DNA from: an uncultured bacterium
GTDB lineage: Bacteria > Actinomycetota > Coriobacteriia > Coriobacteriales > Coriobacteriaceae
Reading direction: 5' to 3'
NCBI GenBank assembly: GCA_905215765.1
Contig: CAJMRP010000014.1
Span: 1-23,902, forward strand
DNA length: 23,902 nt
The position numbers and the translations under genes were made by a program. How positions within the stretch are numbered: position 1 is the stretch's first letter; each line of letters opens with the position of its first letter. Below are positions 1-6,873 of this stretch, in pieces. The notes below the pieces were generated by a model. It was not told the origin of the DNA. It did not search any database and saw nothing but the letters and a program-made list of their open reading frames with translations.

Positions 1-362
1 TCAAAGACTTCTATTGCACGGTGTGCCCATCCGAATGCCACCTTACGGTAACGCTCGACGAGACCGGCTCCGTAGTTTCCGTCGCCGGCAACAGCTGCCC
101 ACGCGGCGAGCGTTTTGGGCGCCAGGAGGCAACGTGCCCCATGCGCGTCCTCGCCTCGACCGTACGCCTTGAGGGGGCACATACCGGCGAGCCCCTCATC
201 CCCGTGCGCACGCGCGAAGCCATCCCCCTATCGCTGCAGGCACAAGCAATGGATGCCATTCGCAAGGCTCGCGTGACCGCTCCCGTCAAAATGGGCGATA
301 TCGTACTTGCAAACGTATGCGATACTGGAGTAGACGTGGTCGCCTCTTGCAGCGCCCGTTAA
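1..362 (+). CDS. DUF1667 family CxxC protein, 3' part
   Basis: The gene is cut by the window edge; codons are read from base 3 and the stop is at 360-362. The visible 119 residues begin KDFYCTVCPSECHLTV and carry a cysteine cluster (CxxCxxxC) followed by NSCPRGERFG. That matches the N-terminal cysteine pattern of DUF1667 proteins, so little more than the start is missing. In this family the gene usually follows an FAD-dependent glycerol-3-phosphate dehydrogenase-like protein and a pyridine nucleotide oxidoreductase. The family is therefore thought to be a small redox or metal-binding partner, but its biochemical role is not established. The C-terminal half, with VRTREAIP and the VLANVCDTGVDVVASC segment, also fits. 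The partner genes would lie to the left, outside the window. A strong terminator follows, so this is the end of its operon. Confidence 0.8.
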   Translation, partial: KDFYCTVCPSECHLTVTLDETGSVVSVAGNSCPRGERFGRQEATCPMRVLASTVRLEGAHTGEPLIPVRTREAIPLSLQAQAMDAIRKARVTAPVKMGDIVLANVCDTGVDVVASCSAR

Positions 363-434
363 TTCAAGATCTAGCCATCTGGCATGCGAGGGTCCCTTTT
401 CACCCTTCTCTTCTCCCCTCGCCCCAGGTGCATG

Positions 435-479
435 CGGACGCGCCCGCGGCTCCATACCCGGGCGCGTCCGTTTTCTTTT
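435..479 (+). terminator. intrinsic terminator after the DUF1667 gene
   Basis: A perfect 12-bp stem (CGGACGCGCCCG at 435-446 paired with 459-470) has a 12-nt loop and is followed by TTTTCTTTT. It closes the operon that enters the window from the left. Confidence 0.9.
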
Positions 480-635
480 GTTTGTACACCCTCATTGGCC
501 GTCTTCCTTGCAAGGACGCGAGAGCGACGCCCCTCTCCTCGATTGCCCAGGTTGTGGACACCTGCGCGGCACAGCGGCTTCAAGCGAAAAGACGTCTACA
601 GCAAAGAATATCGCCATGCGCAACACAAACTTCCT

Positions 636-755
636 GATTTCAGTACCAGTATTCGAATTTCTCAAGTAGAGCGTCTTTTGAAAGCACTATTTCCTGCTGT
701 TTTCCTTCCAAATAGATGTCTCTACTTGAAAAAGTGCCGGACTGCTACTGAAATC
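636..755. repeat. AT-rich imperfect inverted-repeat element
   Basis: Two arms, 636-671 and 720-755, are inverted copies with identical internal spacing. GATTTCAGTA (636-645) pairs with 746-755, and TCAAGTAGAG (662-671) pairs with 720-729. Exactly 16 bases separate the two blocks in each arm, and weaker similarity continues inward. The 48-base centre is AT-rich, unlike the surrounding GC-rich DNA. No gene is visible between 480 and 955. The arms share the core ACTGnTACT with the second inverted-repeat element at 10674-10890. It could be a mobile-element relic or a regulator-binding region; the sequence alone does not decide. Confidence 0.65.
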
Positions 756-955
756 AAGAACTTTGTTATCAACCTAACCTTTTGTGAACGGAAAGATCCC
801 CAAAGGAGCAAGGTCCCGCCACAAGACCACGCCGCACATACACGATTCCGAGCCCCGTTCCCGCAAAACGCACTCGAAACAGTCAAAACATGACCGCTCA
901 CCTTATGTTATGCACCTTTTGGAAACTCCTGCCGCCCAAACGGAACGCAAACGGG

Positions 956-985
956 TTGCCACGCGCACGGCCACGATGCTACGAT
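956..985 (+). promoter_or_regulatory. sigma-70-type promoter of the riboflavin uptake operon
   Basis: TTGCCA (956-961), an 18-bp spacer and TACGAT (980-985). The predicted transcript start, near 991, coincides with the first base of the FMN riboswitch, which supports the call. Confidence 0.6.
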
Positions 986-989
986 GCAG

Positions 990-1177
990 TCGCTGTTTCA
1001 GGGCGGGGCGAAATTCCCCACTGGCGGTAAATCGGGCGGTGCCAAAGGGGTGCCGTGGCGCAGGCGAGGTGCCTGCGACCGAGCCGATGAGTCCGCGACC
1101 CGGGTGTGCGTTGGTTCGCATGCCGGCTGAACTGGTGAGATCCCAGTACCAACGGTTAGAGTCCGGATGAAAGAGGC
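990..1177 (+). promoter_or_regulatory. FMN riboswitch (RFN element)
   Basis: The highly conserved FMN aptamer blocks are present in order. They are TTTCAGGGCGGGGCGAAATT with CCCCACTGGCGGTAA near the 5' end, and GGTGAGATCCCAGTACCAAC, GGTTAGAGTCCGGATGAAAG at the 3' end, with variable arms between. FMN binding normally represses downstream riboflavin synthesis or transport genes. The 3' end runs directly into the ribosome-binding site of the S-component gene and no terminator lies between, so control of translation initiation is more likely than termination. An ATG inside the aptamer (1167) is in frame with the gene but belongs to the conserved GGATGAAAG motif and should not be taken as the start. 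Confidence 0.95.
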
Positions 1178-1187
1178 AGGTGATCTT

Positions 1188-1778
1188 ATGTCTGAACAGT
1201 CGCAGCATATCCATTTTGAGAACACGAATAGGTGGAGCACCAAACAGCTCGTTACCATGGCGTTGATGTGCGCCTTGGGCGCCCTGTTTATGTACGTGCA
1301 GCTGCCCATCCTTCCTTCGGCGCCGTTTTTGACGTATGACCCGTCGCTGGTGCCGGCGATGGTGTGCGGGTTTGCGTACGGTCCCGGTGCCGGTACTGCT
1401 GTTGCCGCCATGGCGATCGTTATCCATGCGCTCACCACGGGTGACTGGGTCGGCGCGCTTATGAACTTGGTCGCTACGCTGGGCTTTATTCTGCCCGCGG
1501 CGATCGTCTACCAAAAGATGCACACCTACAAGGGTGCCGTGATTGGTCTGGTGCTCGGCGTCATTGCCGCTACGGCGCTGTCCATGGTTGCGAACCTGAC
1601 CATCGGCGTTTGGTTCTGGTATGGCTCGGTCGATGTGATCGCCCCGCTCATGATTCCTGCCGTGCTGCCGTTCAACCTTATCAAGACCGTGCTTAATTCG
1701 GTATTGACGCTTGCGGTGTACAAGGCGGTCTCCAACCTCATCACGCCTAAAAAGGACCAGGTCAAAGGCCGCGCATGA
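1188..1778 (+). CDS. ribU: ECF transporter S component, riboflavin type (RibU-like)
   Basis: This is the substrate-binding membrane subunit of an energy-coupling-factor importer, 196 residues. A soluble N-terminus (WSTKQLVTMALMCALGALFM) leads into about six hydrophobic helices. The LPILPSAPFLTYDPSLVPAM stretch followed by a Gly-rich GFAYGPGAGT segment resembles the L1 loop and helix of RibU/ECF S components. Specificity for riboflavin or FMN is inferred mainly from the FMN riboswitch directly upstream, and the family match is consistent. The start at 1188 is chosen because AGGCAGGTGAT gives a correctly spaced ribosome-binding site; the in-frame ATG at 1167 lies inside the riboswitch. The stop overlaps the next start by four bases (ATGA), indicating translational coupling to the ATPase gene. 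Confidence 0.85.
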   Translation: MSEQSQHIHFENTNRWSTKQLVTMALMCALGALFMYVQLPILPSAPFLTYDPSLVPAMVCGFAYGPGAGTAVAAMAIVIHALTTGDWVGALMNLVATLGFILPAAIVYQKMHTYKGAVIGLVLGVIAATALSMVANLTIGVWFWYGSVDVIAPLMIPAVLPFNLIKTVLNSVLTLAVYKAVSNLITPKKDQVKGRA

Positions 1779-3679
1779 TTGAGTGTCGGGGCGTTTCCTT
1801 TAGCTATGACGGTGCCGTACCGGCGCTCGACGGCGTCGATCTGAATATCGAGGACGGCGAGTTTTTCTGCATCCTCGGTGGTAATGGGTCGGGCAAGTCG
1901 ACGTTTGCCAAGCATCTGAATGCACTGCTGCAGCCCGACGCGGGCACGGTACGCATCAACGGCATGGATGCGTCCGACCCCGAGCTGGTCTACGACATTC
2001 GTTCGACCGCGGGCATGGTGTTCCAGAATCCCGATGATCAGCTGGTGGCAACGCTTGTCGAAGATGACGTTGCGTTCGGTCCCGAAAACCTTGGCGTGCC
2101 ATCGGCGCAAATTGCGCAGCGCGTACGCGAGGCGCTGAAGGGCGTGGGCCTGGTGGGCTTTGAGCACCACGAGACCCATGCGCTTTCGGGTGGTCAAAAG
2201 CAACGCGTGGCGCTTGCCGGCGTGCTCGCCATGGAGCCGCGCGTTCTCATTTTGGATGAGGCCTCCTCGATGCTCGATCCGCGCGGGCGCAAGGGCCTTA
2301 TGAAAGCCTGTCACGCGCTGCACGAACGCGGCATGACCATCGTGATGATTACGCACTTTATGGAAGAGGCCGCTGAGGCCGATCGCGTTGCTGTCTTCCA
2401 AGCGGGCCGCGTTGCCATGTTGGGCACGCCCGAGGAGATCTTGACGCAGGCGAATGAACTCGCTCAGCTCAACCTTGACATGCCAGAGTCGTGCCGTTTG
2501 GGCATGGCGCTTCGTGCGAAGGGCGTGCCTGTTCATTCGCAGGTGCGTGAGGCAGATATGGTTGCCGAGGTTGCGCAGGTCTATACCGAGCGAAGTGAGG
2601 CGGGCACCGCGGGGCAGCCTTCCGCGCCCCAGTTGGAAATCGCTGACGGCACTGTTTCGGCAGACAACGAGGAAAACGCGTCGGAGCCTGTCATTGAGCT
2701 ATCCCATGTTTCGTACAGTTATTCGCTCAGTCCGCGCGAGCGCCACCGCTGGCGCAAGCGCTCGACCACTGCGGACACATCGAGCAAACAGGCTCTCTGG
2801 GGAAACGACCCCAGCAGCCCGTGGGCGCTGCGCGATGTATCGCTGACGGTGCGTCGCGGCGAGTTCCTGGGCTTGGCAGGTCATACCGGTTCGGGTAAGT
2901 CGACGCTGGTCCAGCATCTCAACGGTTTGATTCGCCCCCAGGAGGGATCCGTTCGCGCGCTGGGGCTCGATCTGTCAAACAAGAAAGACGCCGCCGCGGT
3001 TAAGGCCAAGGTCGGCGTGGTGTTTCAATATCCTGAGCGTCAGCTGTTTGCCGAAACCGTGGCGCAGGACGTGGCGTTTGGTCCGCATAACCTTGGCTTG
3101 CCGCAAGATGAAGTCGACCGTCGTGTCGAGTCATCGCTCTCACGCGTGGGCCTCGACCTTTCCACGGTCGGCGACAAGAGTCCCTTTGAGCTTTCGGGCG
3201 GTCAGCAACGGCGTGTGGCATTCGCCGGCGTGCTCGCCATGGAGCCCGAAGTCCTGGTGCTCGATGAACCCATGGCGGGGCTCGATCCGGCTGCGCGCAG
3301 GGATTTCCTAGGACTCATCGATCGACTTCACCGCGATGGCCTGACCGTTGTCATGGTTTCGCACAGCATGGATGACCTGGCCAATTGCTGCGACCGTATT
3401 GTCGTGATGAACGAGGGCGCGGTGTTTGCCGAGGGCACGCCCGCTCAGGTTTTTGCGCATGCGGATGAGCTCAAGTCGATCGGCTTGGGCGTTCCCGCTG
3501 CCCAACGCATGGCGCTGGCGCTTGCGAAGGCAGGCGTGCCGCTGCGCTTTGACGGCCTCTATACGGTTGAGTCGCTGGCAGATGAGTTGGTGGACCTGCT
3601 AATCGGTCGCTCGGGCGGTTCCTCTAACGTTGCGGACATTGCTAAATCCAAGACGGTCGTGCGAGAGGAGGACTGCTGA
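1775..3679 (+). CDS. fused ECF ATPase, EcfA1-EcfA2 in one chain
   Basis: A 634-residue protein with two complete ABC ATPase domains. Domain 1 (about 1-230) has Walker A GGNGSGKST at 35-43, Q-loop FQNPDDQ at 83-89, signature LSGGQKQR at 137-144 and Walker B LILDEA at 158-163. Domain 2 (about 310-600) has GHTGSGKST at 369-377, FQYPERQLF, LSGGQQRR and LVLDEP. FQNPDDQ with DEASSMLDP is EcfA1-like and FQYPERQLFAETV is EcfA2-like, so the two genes normally found separately are joined. An acidic linker of about 50 residues separates them. Domain 2 also has a basic insert (RERHRWRKRS and following) of roughly 25 residues between its first two strands. It would power the RibU/EcfT complex at the inner face of the membrane. 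The start overlaps ribU and the stop overlaps ecfT (TGATG). Confidence 0.92.
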   Translation: MIECRGVSFSYDGAVPALDGVDLNIEDGEFFCILGGNGSGKSTFAKHLNALLQPDAGTVRINGMDASDPELVYDIRSTAGMVFQNPDDQLVATLVEDDVAFGPENLGVPSAQIAQRVREALKGVGLVGFEHHETHALSGGQKQRVALAGVLAMEPRVLILDEASSMLDPRGRKGLMKACHALHERGMTIVMITHFMEEAAEADRVAVFQAGRVAMLGTPEEILTQANELAQLNLDMPESCRLGMALRAKGVPVHSQVREADMVAEVAQVYTERSEAGTAGQPSAPQLEIADGTVSADNEENASEPVIELSHVSYSYSLSPRERHRWRKRSTTADTSSKQALWGNDPSSPWALRDVSLTVRRGEFLGLAGHTGSGKSTLVQHLNGLIRPQEGSVRALGLDLSNKKDAAAVKAKVGVVFQYPERQLFAETVAQDVAFGPHNLGLPQDEVDRRVESSLSRVGLDLSTVGDKSPFELSGGQQRRVAFAGVLAMEPEVLVLDEPMAGLDPAARRDFLGLIDRLHRDGLTVVMVSHSMDDLANCCDRIVVMNEGAVFAEGTPAQVFAHADELKSIGLGVPAAQRMALALAKAGVPLRFDGLYTVESLADELVDLLIGRSGGSSNVADIAKSKTVVREEDC

Positions 3680-4479
3680 TGGAGGCGTTTTCGTTTGGCA
3701 GCTACTATCCCGGCGATAGTGCAATCCACCGCCTGGACCCGCGAACCAAGTTGCTCTTGGGCTTTGTGTTTCTGATCACGACGCTCACGGTCAGTGGCTT
3801 CCGCGGACTGGCCCCGGTCGCAATTTTCGTTGTGCTGACCTATGCCGTGTCTCGGGTGCCGGTTCGTCGCGTTTTGTCGTCGATGGCGCCGCTGCTGGCA
3901 ATCGTCGTCGTGGTCGCGGTGCTCAACTTGTTTACCGATCAGAGTGGGCGCATCCTGTGGCAGCTCGGCTTTCTGCAGATAAGCGAGGGCTCACTGCGTT
4001 CTGCCGCCTTTATGGCGTGCCGCCTGACGTTGATGATGGCCGGCATGAGCGCCATTACACTCACCACGCCGACGCTCGACCTCACCGCGGGCTTTGAGCG
4101 CCTGCTCGCGCCGTTTGCGCGTGTGGGACTTCCTGCGCACGAGCTCGGCATGATCATGGGTATCGCGCTACGCTTTATGCCGCAGTTTGCCACTGAGATG
4201 AAACAGACGGCCGATGCACAGGCAAGCCGCGGCGCGCGCGTGACGGGCGGTCCGCTCGGCGGCGTGCGTATGCTCGGCAGTGTGGCGATTCCGCTGTTCA
4301 CGGGCGTGTTCCGCCATGCCGAGACGCTGTCTGCCGCCATGGATGCACGCTGCTATCACGGCGAGCAGGGCCGCACGCGCCTGCATGCGCTTGCATTTGG
4401 CCGCGGCGATGCGTTGGCGGCGGTGGTGACGGCGTTGCTGCTCATCTGCGTCATCGTCATCAATCTTCAACTTGTTTAG
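3679..4479 (+). CDS. ecfT: ECF transporter transmembrane component EcfT
   Basis: A 266-residue CbiQ/EcfT-type scaffold that joins the S component to the ATPases. The N-terminal SAIHRLDPRTKLLL motif is typical of the family. Hydrophobic helices follow around 25-75 and 80-105, and a final one lies at the C-terminus (ALAAVVTALLLICVIVINL). The two coupling-helix motifs that dock on the ATPase grooves are ASRGAR (182-187) and MDARCY (221-226); the second is a slightly altered Ala-Arg-Gly motif. It starts one base into the stop of the fused ATPase gene, so the three transporter genes form one coupled unit. Because all subunits share the FMN-riboswitch operon, this looks like a dedicated flavin importer. 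The sequence cannot exclude that EcfA/EcfT also serve S components encoded elsewhere. Confidence 0.9.
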   Translation: MEAFSFGSYYPGDSAIHRLDPRTKLLLGFVFLITTLTVSGFRGLAPVAIFVVLTYAVSRVPVRRVLSSMAPLLAIVVVVAVLNLFTDQSGRILWQLGFLQISEGSLRSAAFMACRLTLMMAGMSAITLTTPTLDLTAGFERLLAPFARVGLPAHELGMIMGIALRFMPQFATEMKQTADAQASRGARVTGGPLGGVRMLGSVAIPLFTGVFRHAETLSAAMDARCYHGEQGRTRLHALAFGRGDALAAVVTALLLICVIVINLQLV

Positions 4480-4509
4480 GCGCGATTCGAGCGCAAGAAA
4501 GGGGTCCCT

Positions 4510-4956
4510 ATGACCGACAACGACCGCACGGCTCAGCTTGAGCGCGCCTGTTCGTATCTCAGGCGCATTCCGGCGTGGTATCTGGCCACGACCGATGTGG
4601 CCGACGGACATCAGCCCCGCGTGAGGCCGTTTTCGTTTGCCATGGTCGATGACGGTAAACTGTGGTTTTGCACGTCGCGCGACAAGGATGTGTGGGCCGA
4701 GCTCAGCGCGAATCCCAAGTTTGAGCTCTCGGGCTGGAAGCCGGGGGAATGTTGGATCGTGTTGACCGGCGAGGCCGCACTTGAGGACGACGCAGTTGCG
4801 AGCGACAAGGTGCGTCAAGCGGGTTTTAAGCACATGGTGGGCATTGGCGAGGAACACGAGAGTGCCAACGACGGCCGCCTTGCTTTCTTTTCGGTCCGCA
4901 ATATTGCCGTGCGCTTCTGTGATATCGACGGCAGCGAGGAGCGCCTGGAGCTCTAG
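4510..4956 (+). CDS. pyridoxamine 5'-phosphate oxidase-like (split-barrel flavin) protein
   Basis: 148 residues with the split-barrel pattern of the PPOX-like family: IPAWYLATTD, then PRVRPFSFAMVDDGKLWFCT, then KDVWAELSANPKFELSGW. Family members commonly bind FMN, F420 or haem. The substrate here is unknown and no specific enzyme is claimed. GAAAGGGG about 8 bases before the ATG is the ribosome-binding site. It lies only 30 bases after ecfT with no terminator between, so it is probably expressed with the FMN-riboswitch operon, which would put a flavin-type protein under flavin control. It is clearly paralogous to the next gene. The C-terminal tail is acidic (DIDGSEERLEL). Confidence 0.8.
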   Translation: MTDNDRTAQLERACSYLRRIPAWYLATTDVADGHQPRVRPFSFAMVDDGKLWFCTSRDKDVWAELSANPKFELSGWKPGECWIVLTGEAALEDDAVASDKVRQAGFKHMVGIGEEHESANDGRLAFFSVRNIAVRFCDIDGSEERLEL

Positions 4957-5000
4957 CTCGCACAAACCAGGTTCCCAAACTAGCTAGTACAGGAGGAAAC

Positions 5001-5411
5001 GTGGACGGATTGAATACGGTTTTGGAGTATCTGACGTCGGTGCCGGCGTGGTATCTGGCGACGAGCGTGGACGGACAGCCACATGTGCGTCCGTTCTCGT
5101 TTGCACAGATTCAGGACGGCAAACTGTGGTTTGTAACGGCGCGCACCAAAGATGTGTGGCAGGAGCTGCTGCAGAATCAGCGCTTTGAGGCCACGAGTTG
5201 GTGGCCGGGCCATGGCTGGCTCATCTTGCGTGGGCGTGCCGGCTTGGATGACCGGGCTTTAGACGAAATGCGCGAAGCCGGGTGGAAGCATCTAGAGCGC
5301 CTGGGCGAGCACTATGAGGGGCCTAACGACCCCGCGCTTGTCTTCTTTAGCGTCGAGGATCCCGAGGCTTTTATCTGCAATCACGACGAATGGGTGCCGG
5401 TCGAACTCTAG
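5001..5411 (+). CDS. second pyridoxamine 5'-phosphate oxidase-like (split-barrel flavin) protein
   Basis: 136 residues and a tandem paralogue of the preceding gene. The shared blocks are VPAWYLATS, PHVRPFSFAQIQDGKLWFVT, KDVWQELLQN and AGWKHLERLGEHYEGPNDPA. The start is GTG, chosen because a perfect AGGAGG (4991-4996) lies four bases upstream. It follows the first copy after 44 bases without a terminator, so the pair is probably co-transcribed. The duplication is diverged (WWPGHGW against WKPGECW around the putative cofactor edge), which suggests different substrates. Cofactor and reaction are not determined. A very long hairpin follows at 5449-5502. Confidence 0.8.
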   Translation: MDGLNTVLEYLTSVPAWYLATSVDGQPHVRPFSFAQIQDGKLWFVTARTKDVWQELLQNQRFEATSWWPGHGWLILRGRAGLDDRALDEMREAGWKHLERLGEHYEGPNDPALVFFSVEDPEAFICNHDEWVPVEL

Positions 5412-5448
5412 CCAGCTGGCTCATCCTAACAACTTGGTTTTCGCATGG

Positions 5449-5502
5449 GCGGGCCCCGTATTGCCCGGCGCCGTTAGGAGCGCCGGTCAATACGGGGCCC
5501 GC
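5449..5502 (+). terminator. 23-bp hairpin ending the flavin operon
   Basis: The arms 5449-5471 and 5480-5502 pair over 23 bp with a single mismatch and an 8-base loop (CGTTAGGA). Only a weak T-rich run follows (CCATTTGTC), so it is not a textbook terminator. It may work as a strong pause, RNA-end protector or bidirectional barrier between this operon and the arg cluster. Confidence 0.6.
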
Positions 5503-5546
5503 TCCATTTGTCAATTCCTTCAAGCGAATGTGTCGGGAATGTTTCA

Positions 5547-5653
5547 ATGCATGAATATGCAAGCCATTTACGTGTTCATGCATCTTTTGGTGCTAAAGTT
5601 TCAACCCACTTCATAACGACCGCTGCGAAATGCGCATCGGTGCATAAATCGCA
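5547..5653 (+). promoter_or_regulatory. ARG-box-like operator region upstream of argC
   Basis: A perfect 9-bp inverted repeat, ATGCATGAA (5547-5555) and TTCATGCAT (5575-5583), forms part of two head-to-head sites resembling TGCATGAAYAYGYAA. A third similar site, TGCATAAATCGCA, is at 5641-5653 just before the argC ribosome-binding site. TGCAT-rich palindromes are typical of ArgR operators in several actinobacteria, and the position ahead of argC supports that. A weak promoter candidate between them is TTGGTG (5587-5592) with CATAAC (5612-5617). ArgR itself is not encoded in this window. Confidence 0.5.
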
Positions 5654-5668
5654 GACAAGGAGTCTGAT

Positions 5669-6739
5669 ATGTCTTTCAAGGTTGGAATCGTCGGCGCGGC
5701 TGGATATGCCGGCGCCGAACTCATTCGCCTCGTGCTTGGCCATCCCGAGTTTGAACTTGTTGCCATTACGTCCAACGCCGATGCCGGCCAGCCGCTGTCC
5801 GCGGTGTATCCGAGCTTTGCTGGCGTGAGCGATCTGGTTTTCACCACGCATGACGCCCCCGAGCTCAAGAGCTGCGATGCGGTTTTTCTTGCCGTGCCGC
5901 ACACGGCTGCCATGGCACAGGTGCCCGCGCTCCTTGCCGCAGGCGTTTCCTGCTTTGATCTTTCGGCCGACTACCGCCTGAACGACGCGTCCGTCTTTGA
6001 GACGTGGTATGCCGCCGAGCATACGAGCCCCGAGCTGCTCAAGACCCGTGCCTTTGGCCTGCCCGAGCTATTCTGCCGGGACTTGGAGACCGCCGCATCC
6101 GACCATGCCGACGGCAAACCCGTGCTGGTCGCCTGCGCCGGTTGCTATCCCACCGCAACGAGCCTTGCCGCCGCGCCCGCCGTGCGCGCTGGCTGGGTTG
6201 CCCAGAGCGGCCCCGTGATCGTTGATGCCATCAGCGGTGTGACGGGTGCCGGCAAGTCCTGCAACGCTCGTACGCATTTTTGCAGCGCTGACGAGAACTT
6301 GGAGGCCTACGGCGTGGGCAAGCATCGCCACACGCCCGAGATTGAGCAAATCCTTGGCCTGACCGATCGCGTCGTCTTCACCCCGCATCTGGCACCGCTC
6401 AAGCGCGGCCTGCTCTCCACGGTGACGCTGCCGCTCACGCCGCAGGCCATCGACTCCCTGGCTCTTGAGGATGTCGTCGACTATTACAAGCAGTTCTACG
6501 CTGGACGCACCTTTGTGCGCGTGCTCGATGCCGGCCAGCAGCCCAAGACGGCTTCGGTCGTCGGCACCAACGCCGCCCAGATTGGCCTTGCGTTCAACAA
6601 GCGCGCGGGCGTGCTGGTGGCGACGGGCGCCATCGACAATCTGTGCAAGGGCGCTGCGGGCCAAGCGGTCCAGTGCGCAAATATCGTCTTTGGCTTTGAC
6701 GAGCGACGAGGCTTGCCCACAGTGGCGTGCCCGGTGTAG
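5669..6739 (+). CDS. argC: N-acetyl-gamma-glutamyl-phosphate reductase
   Basis: The third step of arginine/ornithine synthesis: NADPH-dependent reduction of N-acetylglutamyl phosphate to the semialdehyde in the cytoplasm. The 356-residue length is normal. The Rossmann motif GIVGAAGYAGAELIRL is at the N-terminus and the catalytic cysteine is Cys159 in CAGCYPTA. Further matches are DAISGVTGAGK, the HRHTPEIEQ motif, and FTPHLAPLKRGLL near residue 235. AAGGAG sits 8 bases before the ATG. It is the first gene of the argCJBD cluster and follows three ARG-box-like sites, so ArgR repression by arginine is likely. The 134 bases to argJ hold a small hairpin (GAGTGG/CCACTC, 6776-6791) without a T tract, so read-through into argJ is expected. 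Confidence 0.96.
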   Translation: MSFKVGIVGAAGYAGAELIRLVLGHPEFELVAITSNADAGQPLSAVYPSFAGVSDLVFTTHDAPELKSCDAVFLAVPHTAAMAQVPALLAAGVSCFDLSADYRLNDASVFETWYAAEHTSPELLKTRAFGLPELFCRDLETAASDHADGKPVLVACAGCYPTATSLAAAPAVRAGWVAQSGPVIVDAISGVTGAGKSCNARTHFCSADENLEAYGVGKHRHTPEIEQILGLTDRVVFTPHLAPLKRGLLSTVTLPLTPQAIDSLALEDVVDYYKQFYAGRTFVRVLDAGQQPKTASVVGTNAAQIGLAFNKRAGVLVATGAIDNLCKGAAGQAVQCANIVFGFDERRGLPTVACPV

Positions 6740-6873
6740 CACATTCGATTGTTAACGATTTGGTAGTCGGGCATCGAGTGGGGCGCCACTCTTAAGCTGG
6801 TCTCATGATTACGACTGGCATGGCGCACCAACCGATGTCCGTTTTTTGTTTGACATAAGGAGTCATGAAGACG

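Noticed and set aside
384..893. Open frame of 169 codons between the DUF1667 terminator and the riboswitch
   Set aside because: It runs through the terminator hairpin and the inverted repeat, has low-complexity Arg/Pro-rich product and no ribosome-binding site.
1167..1187. Upstream ATG of ribU
   Set aside because: It lies in the conserved GGATGAAAG block of the FMN aptamer; the ATG at 1188 has the correctly spaced ribosome-binding site.
903..1523. Long minus-strand open frame across the riboswitch and ribU
   Set aside because: Composition is shadow-like (His/Arg rich), it covers a well-conserved aptamer and a real membrane protein, and it has no recognisable domain.
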